17,022 nt of DNA from Pseudomonadota bacterium (GCA_028067895.1 JAPTUI010000533.1:1-17022), one strand, 5' to 3'. Counted from the stretch's first letter, positions 1-9,942 are shown. The notes: a model not told the origin generated them from the sequence alone. Made by a program: numbers and translations.

Positions 1-2769
<2,769 letters not shown>

Positions 2770-2896
2770 GCTGGGCGAAGCAACTGCGAATCGCTAGTGT
2801 AACGGAAAGGCCACAGGCGAGGAATATGCAATCGTGCGTCATACGCCGAAACTCAACGCGGGTTCAGGATGCGAGTGCACGGTACACGCCACGCTC

Positions 2897-3397
2897 TCAC
2901 AGCATGCCGAGCAGTGCCAGCTCGTAGACAATTAGTACGACGTATCCGGCGAGTACCGCGTAGAGAATGAGCGGCACGGGCACGCGCCCGAAGGCCTTCA
3001 GCCGCGCGAGCATCGTCAGACAGACGATGCCGATGCCGGTGAGGCCGACCTTCACCGCGATGAACGCCGCGGCACTGCCGCGCACCAGAGTCGCGAGCAG
3101 CGGATTCACTTCGTAGGCGCCCTGATTGATCAGCAGCAGCGTCAGGGCGGCATCGGCGCACGAGAGCGCCACGATGAGCGTCGCCACTGCGAGCCACCAG
3201 GGATGGTGCCAGTCGACCGCCCCGAGACGCTGCTCGCCGCTGCGGCGCGGTCCCCGCCGGCGCGGCCGCACGCCGCCGAAGACCAGAGCCCGCAGCACGC
3301 TGGTGCGCCGATCCGGCCCGCGGCGCCGCTCGAGCTCGGCAGGCTCGCTCGGCGGCTCACGGGCGCCGGGGGCGCGATCGGAGAGTGGTCTGGACAC
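2897..3397 (-). CDS. DUF5658-like small inner-membrane protein
   Basis: This predicted 166-residue protein has unknown function. A basic cytoplasmic N-terminal stretch (ERRRGPDRRT about 23-32, then a second cluster RPRRRGPRR about 44-52) is followed by three hydrophobic segments at about 66-91, 108-131 and 139-165. The first contains the signature ADAALTLLLINQGAYEVNPL (81-100). The Arg-rich lead plus the D-x-x-LT...GAYExNPL pattern is what I know from DUF5658 proteins. I chose the GTG at 3397 because the longer frame to an ATG at 3589 adds 64 residues of Pro/Arg-rich non-conserved sequence running through the divergent promoter region, and a TACAAT -10-like hexamer lies about 30 bases upstream of the GTG. 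No clear ribosome binding site is seen for either start. It ends 127 bases before sucA on the same strand, so co-transcription is possible but unproven. Confidence 0.75.
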   Translation of the reverse strand: MSRPLSDRAPGAREPPSEPAELERRRGPDRRTSVLRALVFGGVRPRRRGPRRSGEQRLGAVDWHHPWWLAVATLIVALSCADAALTLLLINQGAYEVNPLLATLVRGSAAAFIAVKVGLTGIGIVCLTMLARLKAFGRVPVPLILYAVLAGYVVLIVYELALLGML

Positions 3398-3427
3398 GGT
3401 GGAGGCGTGCGAAGGGCGGTGGGCCGG

Positions 3428-3456
3428 ATTGTAGGGCCCCGCCCCGTCCGTGCCGC
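3428..3456 (-). promoter_or_regulatory. Possible promoter of the DUF5658-like gene
   Basis: On the minus strand a TACAAT hexamer (3433-3428, five of six to the sigma-70 -10 consensus) is preceded at 17 bases by GCGGCA (3456-3451, three of six to TTGACA). Initiation near 3421 would leave a leader of about 24 bases before the GTG at 3397. The -35 is weak, so this is only a candidate, but its position fits the shorter start. Confidence 0.3.
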
Positions 3457-3613
3457 CCGCAGCGCCCCGAACTGTGATACCGATCGCAGCCGGCGTCGCG
3501 CCGCAGCCGCCCGCCGGGCGGCTCGGCCGCGGGCGTTGGAACCATATGCCGGAGGCTTGCACGGTGAGCGGGAGTATAGTGATGCGCACCGGTCCACATG
3601 CGCGAGACCCCTC

Positions 3614-3925
3614 ATGAGCCAGACCGCCGCCAACCCCGTTCGAGAGAGGCCCGGAAAATCACTCGGCCTCGCCGTGGCCCTCGCCTTCCTGTTCGGTCCC
3701 CTAGGCCTCGCCTACGCCAGCCTCACCGGCGCGCTGGTGATGCTGGTCGTGTCCGTGGTGGTGCTGGTGCCGGTACTGCTCGGGCTGTTCATCAACGCCG
3801 TGATCTTCCTGCCAGTGTGGATCGTGTGCGTGATTTGGGCAGCATTTGCCGCCCATGAGCGCGCCGCGAGCGCCCCGCCCGAGGATGCCGGACCGGCGGG
3901 CGATAGCGCCCCCGGCAGGGGCTGA
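3614..3925 (+). CDS. Small hydrophobic membrane protein of unknown function
   Basis: This 103-residue protein starts at ATG 3614. A short polar N-terminus (about 1-15) is followed by hydrophobic stretches at about 17-36, 38-61 and 62-80, then a Pro/Ala/Gly/Asp-rich polar tail (81-103) that looks unconserved. The core AFLFGPLGLAYASLTGALVM (24-43) resembles a widespread family of small uncharacterised membrane proteins with an FxFGPxGLxYAS motif. I cannot assign a function. It is divergent from the DUF5658-like gene, with about 215 bases between starts, and convergent with the xylanase. Its upstream region has a TATAGT hexamer (3575-3580) without a properly spaced -35. Its last codons, encoding APGRG and the TGA, lie inside the tRNA-like repeat at 3906-3931. 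An intact tRNA 3' end in that position would preserve the same frame and stop. Confidence 0.7.
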   Translation: MSQTAANPVRERPGKSLGLAVALAFLFGPLGLAYASLTGALVMLVVSVVVLVPVLLGLFINAVIFLPVWIVCVIWAAFAAHERAASAPPEDAGPAGDSAPGRG

Positions 3926-3931
3926 TCCTGC
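3906..3931 (-). repeat. Copy of the tRNA-Arg 3' end; possible attachment-site remnant
   Basis: This 26-base segment matches 7100-7125, the T-arm plus acceptor end of the tRNA-Arg gene, at 23 of 26 positions. The first 14 bases (3906-3919 versus 7100-7113) are identical and the orientation is the same. Both halves of the T-stem (GCAGG and CCTGC) are kept. The three mismatches fall in the T-loop and remove the T54 and A58 pair that a working tRNA needs. Similarity stops just inside the CCA end on one side and soon after the T-stem on the other. This is the pattern left by integration at a tRNA 3' end, where the distal junction carries a partial copy. No integrase is present between the copies, so the att interpretation is inference. 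The 5-bp stem with a 7-base loop could also be a chance hairpin. Confidence 0.5.
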
Positions 3932-3960
3932 ACCCGAGAGTTCGGCTCTGAGCGTTCATG

Positions 3961-3979
3961 GCGCAGTGGCGAACTGCGC
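3961..3979. terminator. Hairpin between convergent genes, possible bidirectional terminator
   Basis: A perfect 7-bp inverted repeat, GCGCAGT and ACTGCGC, is separated by five bases. It lies between the plus-strand small membrane protein (stop at 3925) and the minus-strand xylanase (stop at 4098). There is no T-run on either side, so it is not a canonical intrinsic terminator. The placement is the main argument. Confidence 0.3.
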
Positions 3980-4097
3980 ACGAGCACTCTAGCCCGTTGC
4001 GGACCCCGGCCCGTTCACGATTGCGCGGGGGGACGACGCTGCGCACGGCGGTGCAAACAGCGCCGCCCCCGGGGAATGGGCGCGGGGAGCGCATCAG

Positions 4098-6749
4098 CTA
4101 GGGTTGCACGTCCTTCTGCACGAGCGTCCCGGTCTCGTAAACGTTGGCGCTCCACGGGGCGCGCAGAATGAAGCGTGGCGCGTCGTCCCCTTCCCGATCG
4201 CCCCGATCGTCGTGACCCCGATCGTCGTGCCCCCGACCCGCGAAGTCGCGCCCCCGCCGGCGCCGCTCGCCGCAATGGAACTGCACCGTGAACGAAGCCG
4301 ACGCCATGCCGCCACCGGCGACATCGCCCAGCACGACCGGATAGCTCGAAGGCGGCGTGATGCTCACCCGACACGGACGTCCGGCCACCTGGCGCAGCGC
4401 TAGGCCGTCGATCTGCACGCCATAGGCGGTGCCTTCACCGGGATTGGTCGCTGTGATCGTCCAGGTCTCCCCCGATCGTTTCGAGCCACTCTGCCCGGTA
4501 AGCGCGAGCGTCAGTCCATAGCCCGGCAGCTGGGTGGGATCGACGATTCCCCAGTACGCCGGCTTCGCCTGCAGCAGCTGATCGAACGGCAGCGGTGCAT
4601 CCAGCCGGTTGATGGGGAAGGAATCAAGCCAGGTATTGTCATCGGCCATTCCCCACAGGGTGACCGCCTCGAGGGCGTGCCTTCGGGCGAGCGCCTTGAA
4701 CACGTCGAAATAGCCCTTGTAGAGCCAGCCCTGCTCGGCCAGCAGCGCCGCGGGCACGCTACCGCCGTTGGCACCATAGTTGGACGTATTGTCATTGGAC
4801 GCATAGACGCTCACATCGAGTTCCGTCACCTGCTGCTTCAGTCGCGGGAACAGCCGGTGCAGCACCTCAAACGAGTGATACTCCGCCGAGGGCGGCGGGT
4901 AATCGATGTGGGCATGCATCTCGTGGCCGATGCCATCGAGCGGCACATCGTGCCGGCGAAGATCACGAATCAGTCGGATCATGCACTGCAGACGGCTCTT
5001 GCTCGCCAGGCCGTACTCGTTGATGAACAGCTGCGTGCCCGGCGGGGCGTATTCCCTCGCCGCCTCGAGCGCAATTTCGATGTAACGCGGACCGAGCACC
5101 TTGTAGAAAGGACCGTGCTGCAGGCAATCCGGCTGACTCGGATCGAGCGGCTCGTTCACGACGTCCCAGACGTAAACCGCGGTACCGAAGTGCTGAACCA
5201 GCGCCTTGATGTGGTTCTGGATGCGCTGCGTGAGCAACTGCACGTCGGCCGGATTTGAGGCGGACAGCGGCGTCTTGCCGTCCTCCTCAAGGAACACCCA
5301 CGAGGGCGTCTCCGACCCATTGGCCCACACCAGGTTGTGCCCTCTCACCAGCATATTGTGCTGCTCGGCGAATTTCACCTCGGCATCAGCGGTCGCGAAC
5401 GTGAAATTCCCCTCCGTCGGCTCCGTGAACTGCCACTTCATGTCGTTGCCGGAGACGATGCTGTCGAAATGCTTCGTGAGCAACTGTGCATGCGGGCCGA
5501 TGAGGTCGGAGGAGTCGATCTCCGCGCCGACAGGGAAGTATCGCGCCAGCGTCTGGTAGATCGACGGAATGTTCTGCTGGATCACCAGCGGCGGCAGATA
5601 CTGCAGTTGGAAATCGGCGATATAGAACGGCTGCTCGGCGGCGGCACCGGTCTCCGTGTAGTTCGATTGCACGTACAGATAGGCACTGCCGGCAGCCGGA
5701 TCATAGGCATTTGCCATCGTGTATCGTGGGACCGATATCTGCACCCACTGACCCGCCGGCGCCTGCACGGTCGCGATGCTCGGGTAACTCGTCGCTGCCG
5801 TGCCGCTGGCCGTCAGGGTGGTCTGCAGACTCAGATTGAGCGTATCGCCGGAGGGCGACATGACCCACAGGCTGATGGCGTACTGCGAGCCGACATACAT
5901 CTTGTCCTCGACACTGATCTGCGCACCGTTCCAGGCCGCCGTGCGGCCCGTGACATACAGGCCGCGCGTCTCGCCACTCGGCCCGTTCGAGATCGGCACG
6001 TTGGTCACCACCGTACTCGGACCCCGGGCCATCCAGCCATCGAGACCCCCGTCCTCGAAGTTCGTCGTGATCCCGGAATTGTCCTGCTGTCCGCTGTTCG
6101 GCGGTCCGGCCACCTCCGTCAGGGTGACATCGTCCAGATAGAACGATTGTGGCGCCGTTGGAGCCGTGGATGGCGAGAGCTGAGCGTAGAGAATCAGACT
6201 GGTCGCACTCGTGCTCACCGTGTAGGTGCCGCCGATCTTCGTCCACGACGTCGCCGTCACCGGCGTCTGATAAGCGCTACTGCCGCCGACGGTGTCGTAG
6301 CAGGGTGAGGCGCTCGAGCAGCCCGAGTCGATTCGCTGAACCGTGAAGTTCGCGTCACTCGGCGCTTCTCCCGCGGTCAACATCACGTATCCGGTGATGG
6401 AGTAGGTCGCACCGGGCACCAGGTTGAGCGCAGTCAGTTGCAGCGCCGGACCGCCACCGCCACCGGTGCTCGTGTAATTGACTGTGGTGAGCAAACTGCC
6501 TTTGCCGCCATCGGGGTCGGCTGCCGCCGTGGCCGCGGTCGAATAGGTCGGCGCCGACGCATCGTAGAACGCACTCCAGCCATCGGCCGTACCGTCCTCG
6601 AAGGTATATTGCGCGACCTGAGCCGGAAGCGTTTGAGCACCCACGGTGCGCGTGAGCGCCCATGCCAGCAGAGCAAACGCCGTAGCGACGATGGACAGAG
6701 CGGGCCGCCGGACCGAACGGATTAATGAGCTTCGCGCGCGATATGACAT
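4098..6749 (-). CDS. Secreted GH10 endo-1,4-beta-xylanase with two N-terminal CBM4/9-like modules
   Basis: This 883-residue enzyme is predicted to cleave internal beta-1,4 bonds of xylan outside the cytoplasm. An export signal spans about 1-38 (long Arg-rich n-region, hydrophobic core at 18-32, cleavage near VGA-Q). Two CBM4/9-like beta-sandwich modules follow, about 45-213 and 227-384. Each opens with FEDGxxxGW and closes with FYLDDVTL or FYIADFQL. The GH10 barrel spans about 396-740 with RGHNLVW (469-475), acid/base E533 in VVNEP and nucleophile E643 in VTELDV. The last 140 residues form an Ig-like domain interrupted by a charged repeat (about 828-857). The open frame extends 60 codons upstream, but ATG 6749 has GAGGGG nine bases before it and directly precedes the signal peptide, and the extension crosses the promoter. 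The gene is less GC-rich than its neighbours: one 60-base line (5881-5940) is 60% GC by hand count, against 80% at 12001-12060. It lies between two copies of a tRNA 3' end. Confidence 0.95.
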   Translation of the reverse strand: MSYRARSSLIRSVRRPALSIVATAFALLAWALTRTVGAQTLPAQVAQYTFEDGTADGWSAFYDASAPTYSTAATAAADPDGGKGSLLTTVNYTSTGGGGGPALQLTALNLVPGATYSITGYVMLTAGEAPSDANFTVQRIDSGCSSASPCYDTVGGSSAYQTPVTATSWTKIGGTYTVSTSATSLILYAQLSPSTAPTAPQSFYLDDVTLTEVAGPPNSGQQDNSGITTNFEDGGLDGWMARGPSTVVTNVPISNGPSGETRGLYVTGRTAAWNGAQISVEDKMYVGSQYAISLWVMSPSGDTLNLSLQTTLTASGTAATSYPSIATVQAPAGQWVQISVPRYTMANAYDPAAGSAYLYVQSNYTETGAAAEQPFYIADFQLQYLPPLVIQQNIPSIYQTLARYFPVGAEIDSSDLIGPHAQLLTKHFDSIVSGNDMKWQFTEPTEGNFTFATADAEVKFAEQHNMLVRGHNLVWANGSETPSWVFLEEDGKTPLSASNPADVQLLTQRIQNHIKALVQHFGTAVYVWDVVNEPLDPSQPDCLQHGPFYKVLGPRYIEIALEAAREYAPPGTQLFINEYGLASKSRLQCMIRLIRDLRRHDVPLDGIGHEMHAHIDYPPPSAEYHSFEVLHRLFPRLKQQVTELDVSVYASNDNTSNYGANGGSVPAALLAEQGWLYKGYFDVFKALARRHALEAVTLWGMADDNTWLDSFPINRLDAPLPFDQLLQAKPAYWGIVDPTQLPGYGLTLALTGQSGSKRSGETWTITATNPGEGTAYGVQIDGLALRQVAGRPCRVSITPPSSYPVVLGDVAGGGMASASFTVQFHCGERRRRGRDFAGRGHDDRGHDDRGDREGDDAPRFILRAPWSANVYETGTLVQKDVQP
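4193..4237 (-). repeat. 15-base tandem repeat encoding a charged His-Asp-Asp-Arg-Gly tract
   Basis: On the plus strand the unit CCCCGATCGTCGTGA (4201-4215) is followed by a near-perfect second copy (4216-4230) and partial copies at 4193-4200 and 4231-4237. In the xylanase frame this encodes GHDDRGHDDRG (840-850), within a longer Arg/Asp-rich stretch. The period of five codons keeps the frame, consistent with slippage expansion inside a surface loop of the C-terminal domain. Confidence 0.75.
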
Positions 6750-6758
6750 GACGTCTAT

Positions 6759-6764
6759 CCCCTC
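6759..6764 (-). promoter_or_regulatory. Ribosome binding site of the xylanase gene
   Basis: GAGGGG on the minus strand is followed nine bases later by ATG 6749. It decides the start over the in-frame upstream candidates, which lie beyond the operator and promoter. Confidence 0.7.
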
Positions 6765-6812
6765 ATTATTGTTGCGCTTTGCCACACCACTGACCCGTCC
6801 CTCACGGGAAAG

Positions 6813-6826
6813 TGGTAGCGCTATCA
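6813..6826. promoter_or_regulatory. LacI-family operator-like palindrome (xyl-box type)
   Basis: TGGTAGCGCTATCA is a 14-base near-palindrome with 12 of 14 positions symmetric, centred on the GCGC core typical of LacI/GalR-family operators. From memory it closely resembles the xylose/xylan operators described for XylR-type regulators in Xanthomonas and Caulobacter. It starts 64 bases upstream of the xylanase ATG, abuts the predicted -10 and would cover the transcription start, where a bound repressor blocks initiation. The matching regulator gene is not in the window. Confidence 0.65.
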
Positions 6827-6854
6827 GACTAGCGCCGAGTGCGGAGATTGTCAA
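6826..6854 (-). promoter_or_regulatory. Probable sigma-70 promoter of the xylanase gene
   Basis: On the minus strand a perfect TTGACA (6854-6849) is followed after 17 bases by TAGTCT (6831-6826), which matches the -10 consensus at three of six positions. The weak -10 overlaps the operator by one base. The exact -35, the ideal spacing and the adjacent palindrome together make a convincing regulated promoter with a leader of about 70 bases. Confidence 0.6.
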
Positions 6855-7097
6855 AAACGTCTTTTTACAGCAGCCGAAATCGCTCTGGGGTGCGCCGTTT
6901 AACCAGCAGAAATGATACCGCTCCCTCACGCGCGACCGCCGTGCTCACCGTGCTGCAGGCGCCAGCGCACCTCGGCTCGGCAGCCCTTTGCGCGAGCCAC
7001 ACGCACCCGCAATCGCGTGGAATTCAGTGACGATACACAGGCGCCGAGCGCACCGGCGCGAAGCGCGGCGCACTGCGGGTGAAGCCTCAGGCCGGGT
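6855..7097. other. Intergenic stretch between xylanase promoter and tRNA-Arg, no gene seen
   Basis: I see no supported gene here. This is where an integrase gene would be expected next to a tRNA insertion site, and none is present. A GC-rich 6-bp inverted repeat at 7041-7059 follows the tRNA gene in its transcription direction but has no T-run. Confidence 0.5.
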
Positions 7098-7173
7098 TGG
7101 CGCCCCCGGCAGGAGTTGAACCTGCGACCTACCGCTTAGGAGGCGGTCGCTCTATCCACTGAGCTACGGGGGC
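7098..7173 (-). tRNA. tRNA-Arg (anticodon CCT)
   Basis: Read on the minus strand, the segment folds as a complete cloverleaf of 76 bases including an encoded CCA. The acceptor GCCCCCG pairs with CGGGGGC, the D-stem is GCTC/GAGC, and the anticodon stem ACCGC/GCGGT carries loop CTCCTAA with anticodon CCT. The variable loop is five bases. The T-stem GCAGG/CCTGC carries loop TTCAACT. The discriminator base is G. It decodes the arginine codon AGG, rare in GC-rich genomes. It lies 70 bases downstream of a diguanylate cyclase gene on the same strand. Its 3' end (7100-7125) is partly duplicated at 3906-3931. tRNA-Arg genes are common integration targets. Confidence 0.97.
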
Positions 7174-7243
7174 ACCGCTGCCGCGAAGTTTACCGAGCCG
7201 GAGCCGCTGCCGCTCGGCAGATTCGCCTGCGCTCGCCGGCGTT

Positions 7244-8413
7244 TCAGTGCAGCGGATCGAGCGCCTCGAGTTCGAAACGGCTCGGCTCATAGCGCGCCGT
7301 GGCCGGACGCACCTCGATGCGGCCACGCCCGGCATTCTTTGCCGCGTAGCAGGCCGCGTCGGCGACGCGCAGCAGTGCCGCCGCATCGGCCGCTCCGGGT
7401 TCGGCCCAGGCGACCCCCATGCTCGCCCCGACCCGAAAATAATGCCCGCCCTCCCAGTGCAGCACGAACTCCTCGATCGCCGCGAGGGCCGCGCGAGCCA
7501 CTTGTTCGGCCCGCTCACCCGGACAGCCGGGCAGCAGCAGCGCGAACTCATCCCCACCAAGCCGCGCGGCGGTGTCGCTGGCGCGCACGTGCGCCTTGAG
7601 AATCTCACTGACCCGCCGCAGCGCCTCATCGCCGGCGGCGTGACCGCCGAGGTCGTTGATCTCCTTGAAACGGTCGAGGTCGATGAACACGAGCGCGCAG
7701 GGTTCGTGCTGGCGGGCGGCCACTTCGCGCAGCCGGACGTTGAACTCGCGGTGATTGACCAGGTCGACGAGCGGATCGTGCGTCGCCTGATACTGCAGCG
7801 CCCGGGTGAGCTGCGCGTTCTCGGCGGTGATGTCGAGCACCTTGCCGATGGTCCGGTCCGTCTTGTAGGCCGAATACGCCACCACGGCGACGTACACGAT
7901 ATTCACGAACGCCAGTGCGTAGTGCAGCGCCAGCCGGTCCGTCAGCAGCCGCCATTCCATCGACAGCGCCAGCGGCATCATGAAGATCATGTAGCAGCGC
8001 CACATCGCCCCGTACGAGGTCATCGCCCCGGCAATGACCCCGGTGAACACCAGCACGGTGAGCATCTGGTGCGCGACGTCCCCGAGCGGCAGGAACAGCA
8101 GCGCCCCGAGGCCCCAGATCATGCCCGAAACCAGTGTCGCCGCATCGAGCCGCTGCATCCACTCCCGCGGCGTCCGCACGCCCGGATCGCGCGCAAAGGC
8201 TCGGCTCTCAAGATGGCGTAGTAGCGAAATGGCGACGACCAGCGCCAGCCAGCCGAACAGCTCGGTGCGTGAGGTCACCTCGTAGAGCAGCACGACCAGC
8301 ACGGCTGCGGCCAGCACCGCCCCGCTCAGCATGAAGGTAAAATTGCCGTAGACCAGACGCAGGCGCTCGACGTCGGCCCCCTGGGCGGTGTTCTCGGACG
8401 GGTTCTGGCTCAC
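7244..8413 (-). CDS. Membrane-anchored diguanylate cyclase (GGDEF domain)
   Basis: This 389-residue inner-membrane protein is predicted to make c-di-GMP from two GTP. About six hydrophobic segments occupy residues 25-183 and look like a sensory membrane domain I cannot name. A short linker (about 184-208) leads to the GGDEF domain (about 209-370). FIDLDRFKEIND (243-254) holds the metal and substrate residues, HAAGD is at 258-262, the active-site motif GGDEF at 286-290, and the inhibitory I-site RASD at 277-280, five residues before it. The motif usually reading DPLTGLxNR is DPLVDLVNH here (213-221), a local deviation that does not touch catalytic residues. The start is GTG 8413; an overlapping ATG at 8415 is out of frame. 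A TAAAAT hexamer (8453-8448) is a plausible -10, without a clear -35. The domain looks active, and product feedback is likely. Confidence 0.93.
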   Translation of the reverse strand: MSQNPSENTAQGADVERLRLVYGNFTFMLSGAVLAAAVLVVLLYEVTSRTELFGWLALVVAISLLRHLESRAFARDPGVRTPREWMQRLDAATLVSGMIWGLGALLFLPLGDVAHQMLTVLVFTGVIAGAMTSYGAMWRCYMIFMMPLALSMEWRLLTDRLALHYALAFVNIVYVAVVAYSAYKTDRTIGKVLDITAENAQLTRALQYQATHDPLVDLVNHREFNVRLREVAARQHEPCALVFIDLDRFKEINDLGGHAAGDEALRRVSEILKAHVRASDTAARLGGDEFALLLPGCPGERAEQVARAALAAIEEFVLHWEGGHYFRVGASMGVAWAEPGAADAAALLRVADAACYAAKNAGRGRIEVRPATARYEPSRFELEALDPLH

Positions 8414-8639
8414 ATTGCGGTCGCCTGCACGCCCTCATCGGGCGCAGATTTTACCGCCGCAAGCCACGGGAATGCTGTGCGGAATGCCGCAGCCCCGACA
8501 ATCCGCCGCGCTGCGCCGAACCCGCCCCGCGCAGACCCTCGGGACCACTGGCGGAGTCGGCCTGCAAGGGCCCGATCCCATCGCGGCGAGGATCGCAGTT
8601 CCCGGGACCGCGCACCCCGCCGCTGCTCCCGCCTGCCGT

Positions 8640-9878
8640 TCAGGCGCCCGAGGCTCCGGCCTTCAGCTGCGCGATGATGTCGGTGGAGAACTCACCCGTC
8701 ACCAACAGCCGATGCTCCACGTCGTCCATCAGTTCGACCCGGTTGCGGCCGTTGGACTTCGCCCGATACAGCGCCTCGTCGGCCAGCTGCAGCGCGCCAT
8801 AGGGGTTGCGCCACGCGGTCGGCTCGACCACCGCAACGCCCACGCTGATCGTGAGCACGTCGCAGCAGCGCGAGGAATCGTGTTCGATCGACAGCTCCTG
8901 CACCGCGCGGCGCATCGCCTCGGCGGCCGCCTGGGCACCGGCTCGGTCGGTATCGAACAGGATGACGCCGAACTCCTCACCGCCGTAACGCGCCACCAGA
9001 TCGAGCGGCCGGCGCGCGCAGCACTGCATGGCGAGGGCCGCCTGGCGCAATGCGCCATCTCCGGCCTGGTGCCCGTAACGGTCGTTGTAGGCTTTGAAGT
9101 CATCGATGTCGATGAGCATGATCGCCATCGGGCGCGCATCGCCACTCGCCTGGCGCCACAGACGTGCGAGGCTCTCATCGAACATGCGCCGGTTCTTCGT
9201 CCACGTCAGCACATCGTGCTGGGCGAGTTCCCCGATCAGCTGGCTCTCGAGGAACGCGCGCCGGCTCTGGCGCTCGAGCACGAGCGCCCCGAGAGCGCAC
9301 GCCACAAAGGTCGTGACCATGAACAGGCCGGCACTCACCGCCGTATTCATCGAGAGGTGATACCACCAGGCCGCGCCCAGTTCGCTCGCCAGCGCCAGCC
9401 CGGCGGCGAGCAGCCCAGGGCGGAACGTCAGACCGAGGAAGAAGAACGGCCCGATGAGCGCAAGCGGAGCGACCATCAGCGCGTCGGTCGCGCCGGCGAC
9501 CGCTGCGTGGACCAGCAAGACCATCCCGAGTACGTTGCGCAGCGGCACCAGCACCTGGGCGACCGGCAGGTACTGGCGCTCGTAACGCGGGCTCCAGGCC
9601 AGCCAGAGCAGCCACGCGCTGCTGACGAGCACGATGCCCACCGGAGCACTCATCAACCACGCAAACCGATGGTCCATCGCCGTCTGCACAATGCGCAAGG
9701 CACCGAGCAGCGCTGCGAGCGTGCACGCGCCGCGCACGACGATGCGGTTGTTGCGCAGCAAGGTGCGCAGATATTGCGACTCGAGCGGTTCCGGAAACGG
9801 CGCGGCGCGCGTCCGCTGCTGCAGCTGCGCGGCGTATTTCGAGTCCGGAAGCGTCTCGAAGCTCAAGCCCTCATTCAT
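8640..9878 (-). CDS. Second membrane-anchored diguanylate cyclase (GGEEF variant)
   Basis: This 412-residue protein is predicted to synthesise c-di-GMP. A soluble N-terminus (1-45) precedes about six hydrophobic segments between 48 and 201. The GGDEF domain runs from about 216 to 388, with IDIDDFKAYNDRYGHQAGD (256-274), active-site GGEEF (299-303), and an I-site RPLD (290-293) five residues before it. GGEEF is a known active form. As in the neighbouring cyclase, the conserved LTGLxNR block is altered (HDVLTWTKNRR, 221-231). The start is ATG 9878; another ATG overlaps at 9874 out of frame. No strong ribosome binding site is visible. It lies 226 bases upstream of the other cyclase on the same strand, so the two are probably separate units. 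Their membrane domains differ, so they are not simply recent duplicates. Confidence 0.93.
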   Translation of the reverse strand: MNEGLSFETLPDSKYAAQLQQRTRAAPFPEPLESQYLRTLLRNNRIVVRGACTLAALLGALRIVQTAMDHRFAWLMSAPVGIVLVSSAWLLWLAWSPRYERQYLPVAQVLVPLRNVLGMVLLVHAAVAGATDALMVAPLALIGPFFFLGLTFRPGLLAAGLALASELGAAWWYHLSMNTAVSAGLFMVTTFVACALGALVLERQSRRAFLESQLIGELAQHDVLTWTKNRRMFDESLARLWRQASGDARPMAIMLIDIDDFKAYNDRYGHQAGDGALRQAALAMQCCARRPLDLVARYGGEEFGVILFDTDRAGAQAAAEAMRRAVQELSIEHDSSRCCDVLTISVGVAVVEPTAWRNPYGALQLADEALYRAKSNGRNRVELMDDVEHRLLVTGEFSTDIIAQLKAGASGA

Positions 9879-9942
9879 AGACTTAAGTTAATCCAGGGTT
9901 TGCTCGTCGCGCCGTGACCGGGCGCAAGATATGAACATGCGT

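Noticed and set aside
3557..3580. TTGCAC and TATAGT as a promoter for the small membrane protein gene
   Set aside because: The spacing is only 12 bases, too short for a sigma-70 promoter, and no alternative -35 stands at 16-18 bases.
3903..3916. GATAGCGC as a second xylose-type operator
   Set aside because: Only one half matches and the bases belong to the tRNA-like repeat and the coding end of a gene. It is probably coincidence.
4062..4075. Another partial match to the tRNA acceptor end (GCCCCCGG)
   Set aside because: Only about eight bases match, which is expected by chance in C-rich DNA, and no T-arm sequence follows.
6750..6929. 60-codon N-terminal extension of the xylanase frame
   Set aside because: It crosses the promoter and operator and places a non-signal sequence before a clear signal peptide. 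The GAGGGG ribosome site supports ATG 6749.
7041..7059. Hairpin as terminator of the tRNA-Arg transcript
   Set aside because: A six-base GC stem without a T-run is common in such DNA. The support is too weak to list as a terminator.
8388..9917. 509-codon plus-strand open frame opposite the second cyclase
   Set aside because: The opposite strand encodes a clear GGEEF protein. This frame is a compositional shadow.
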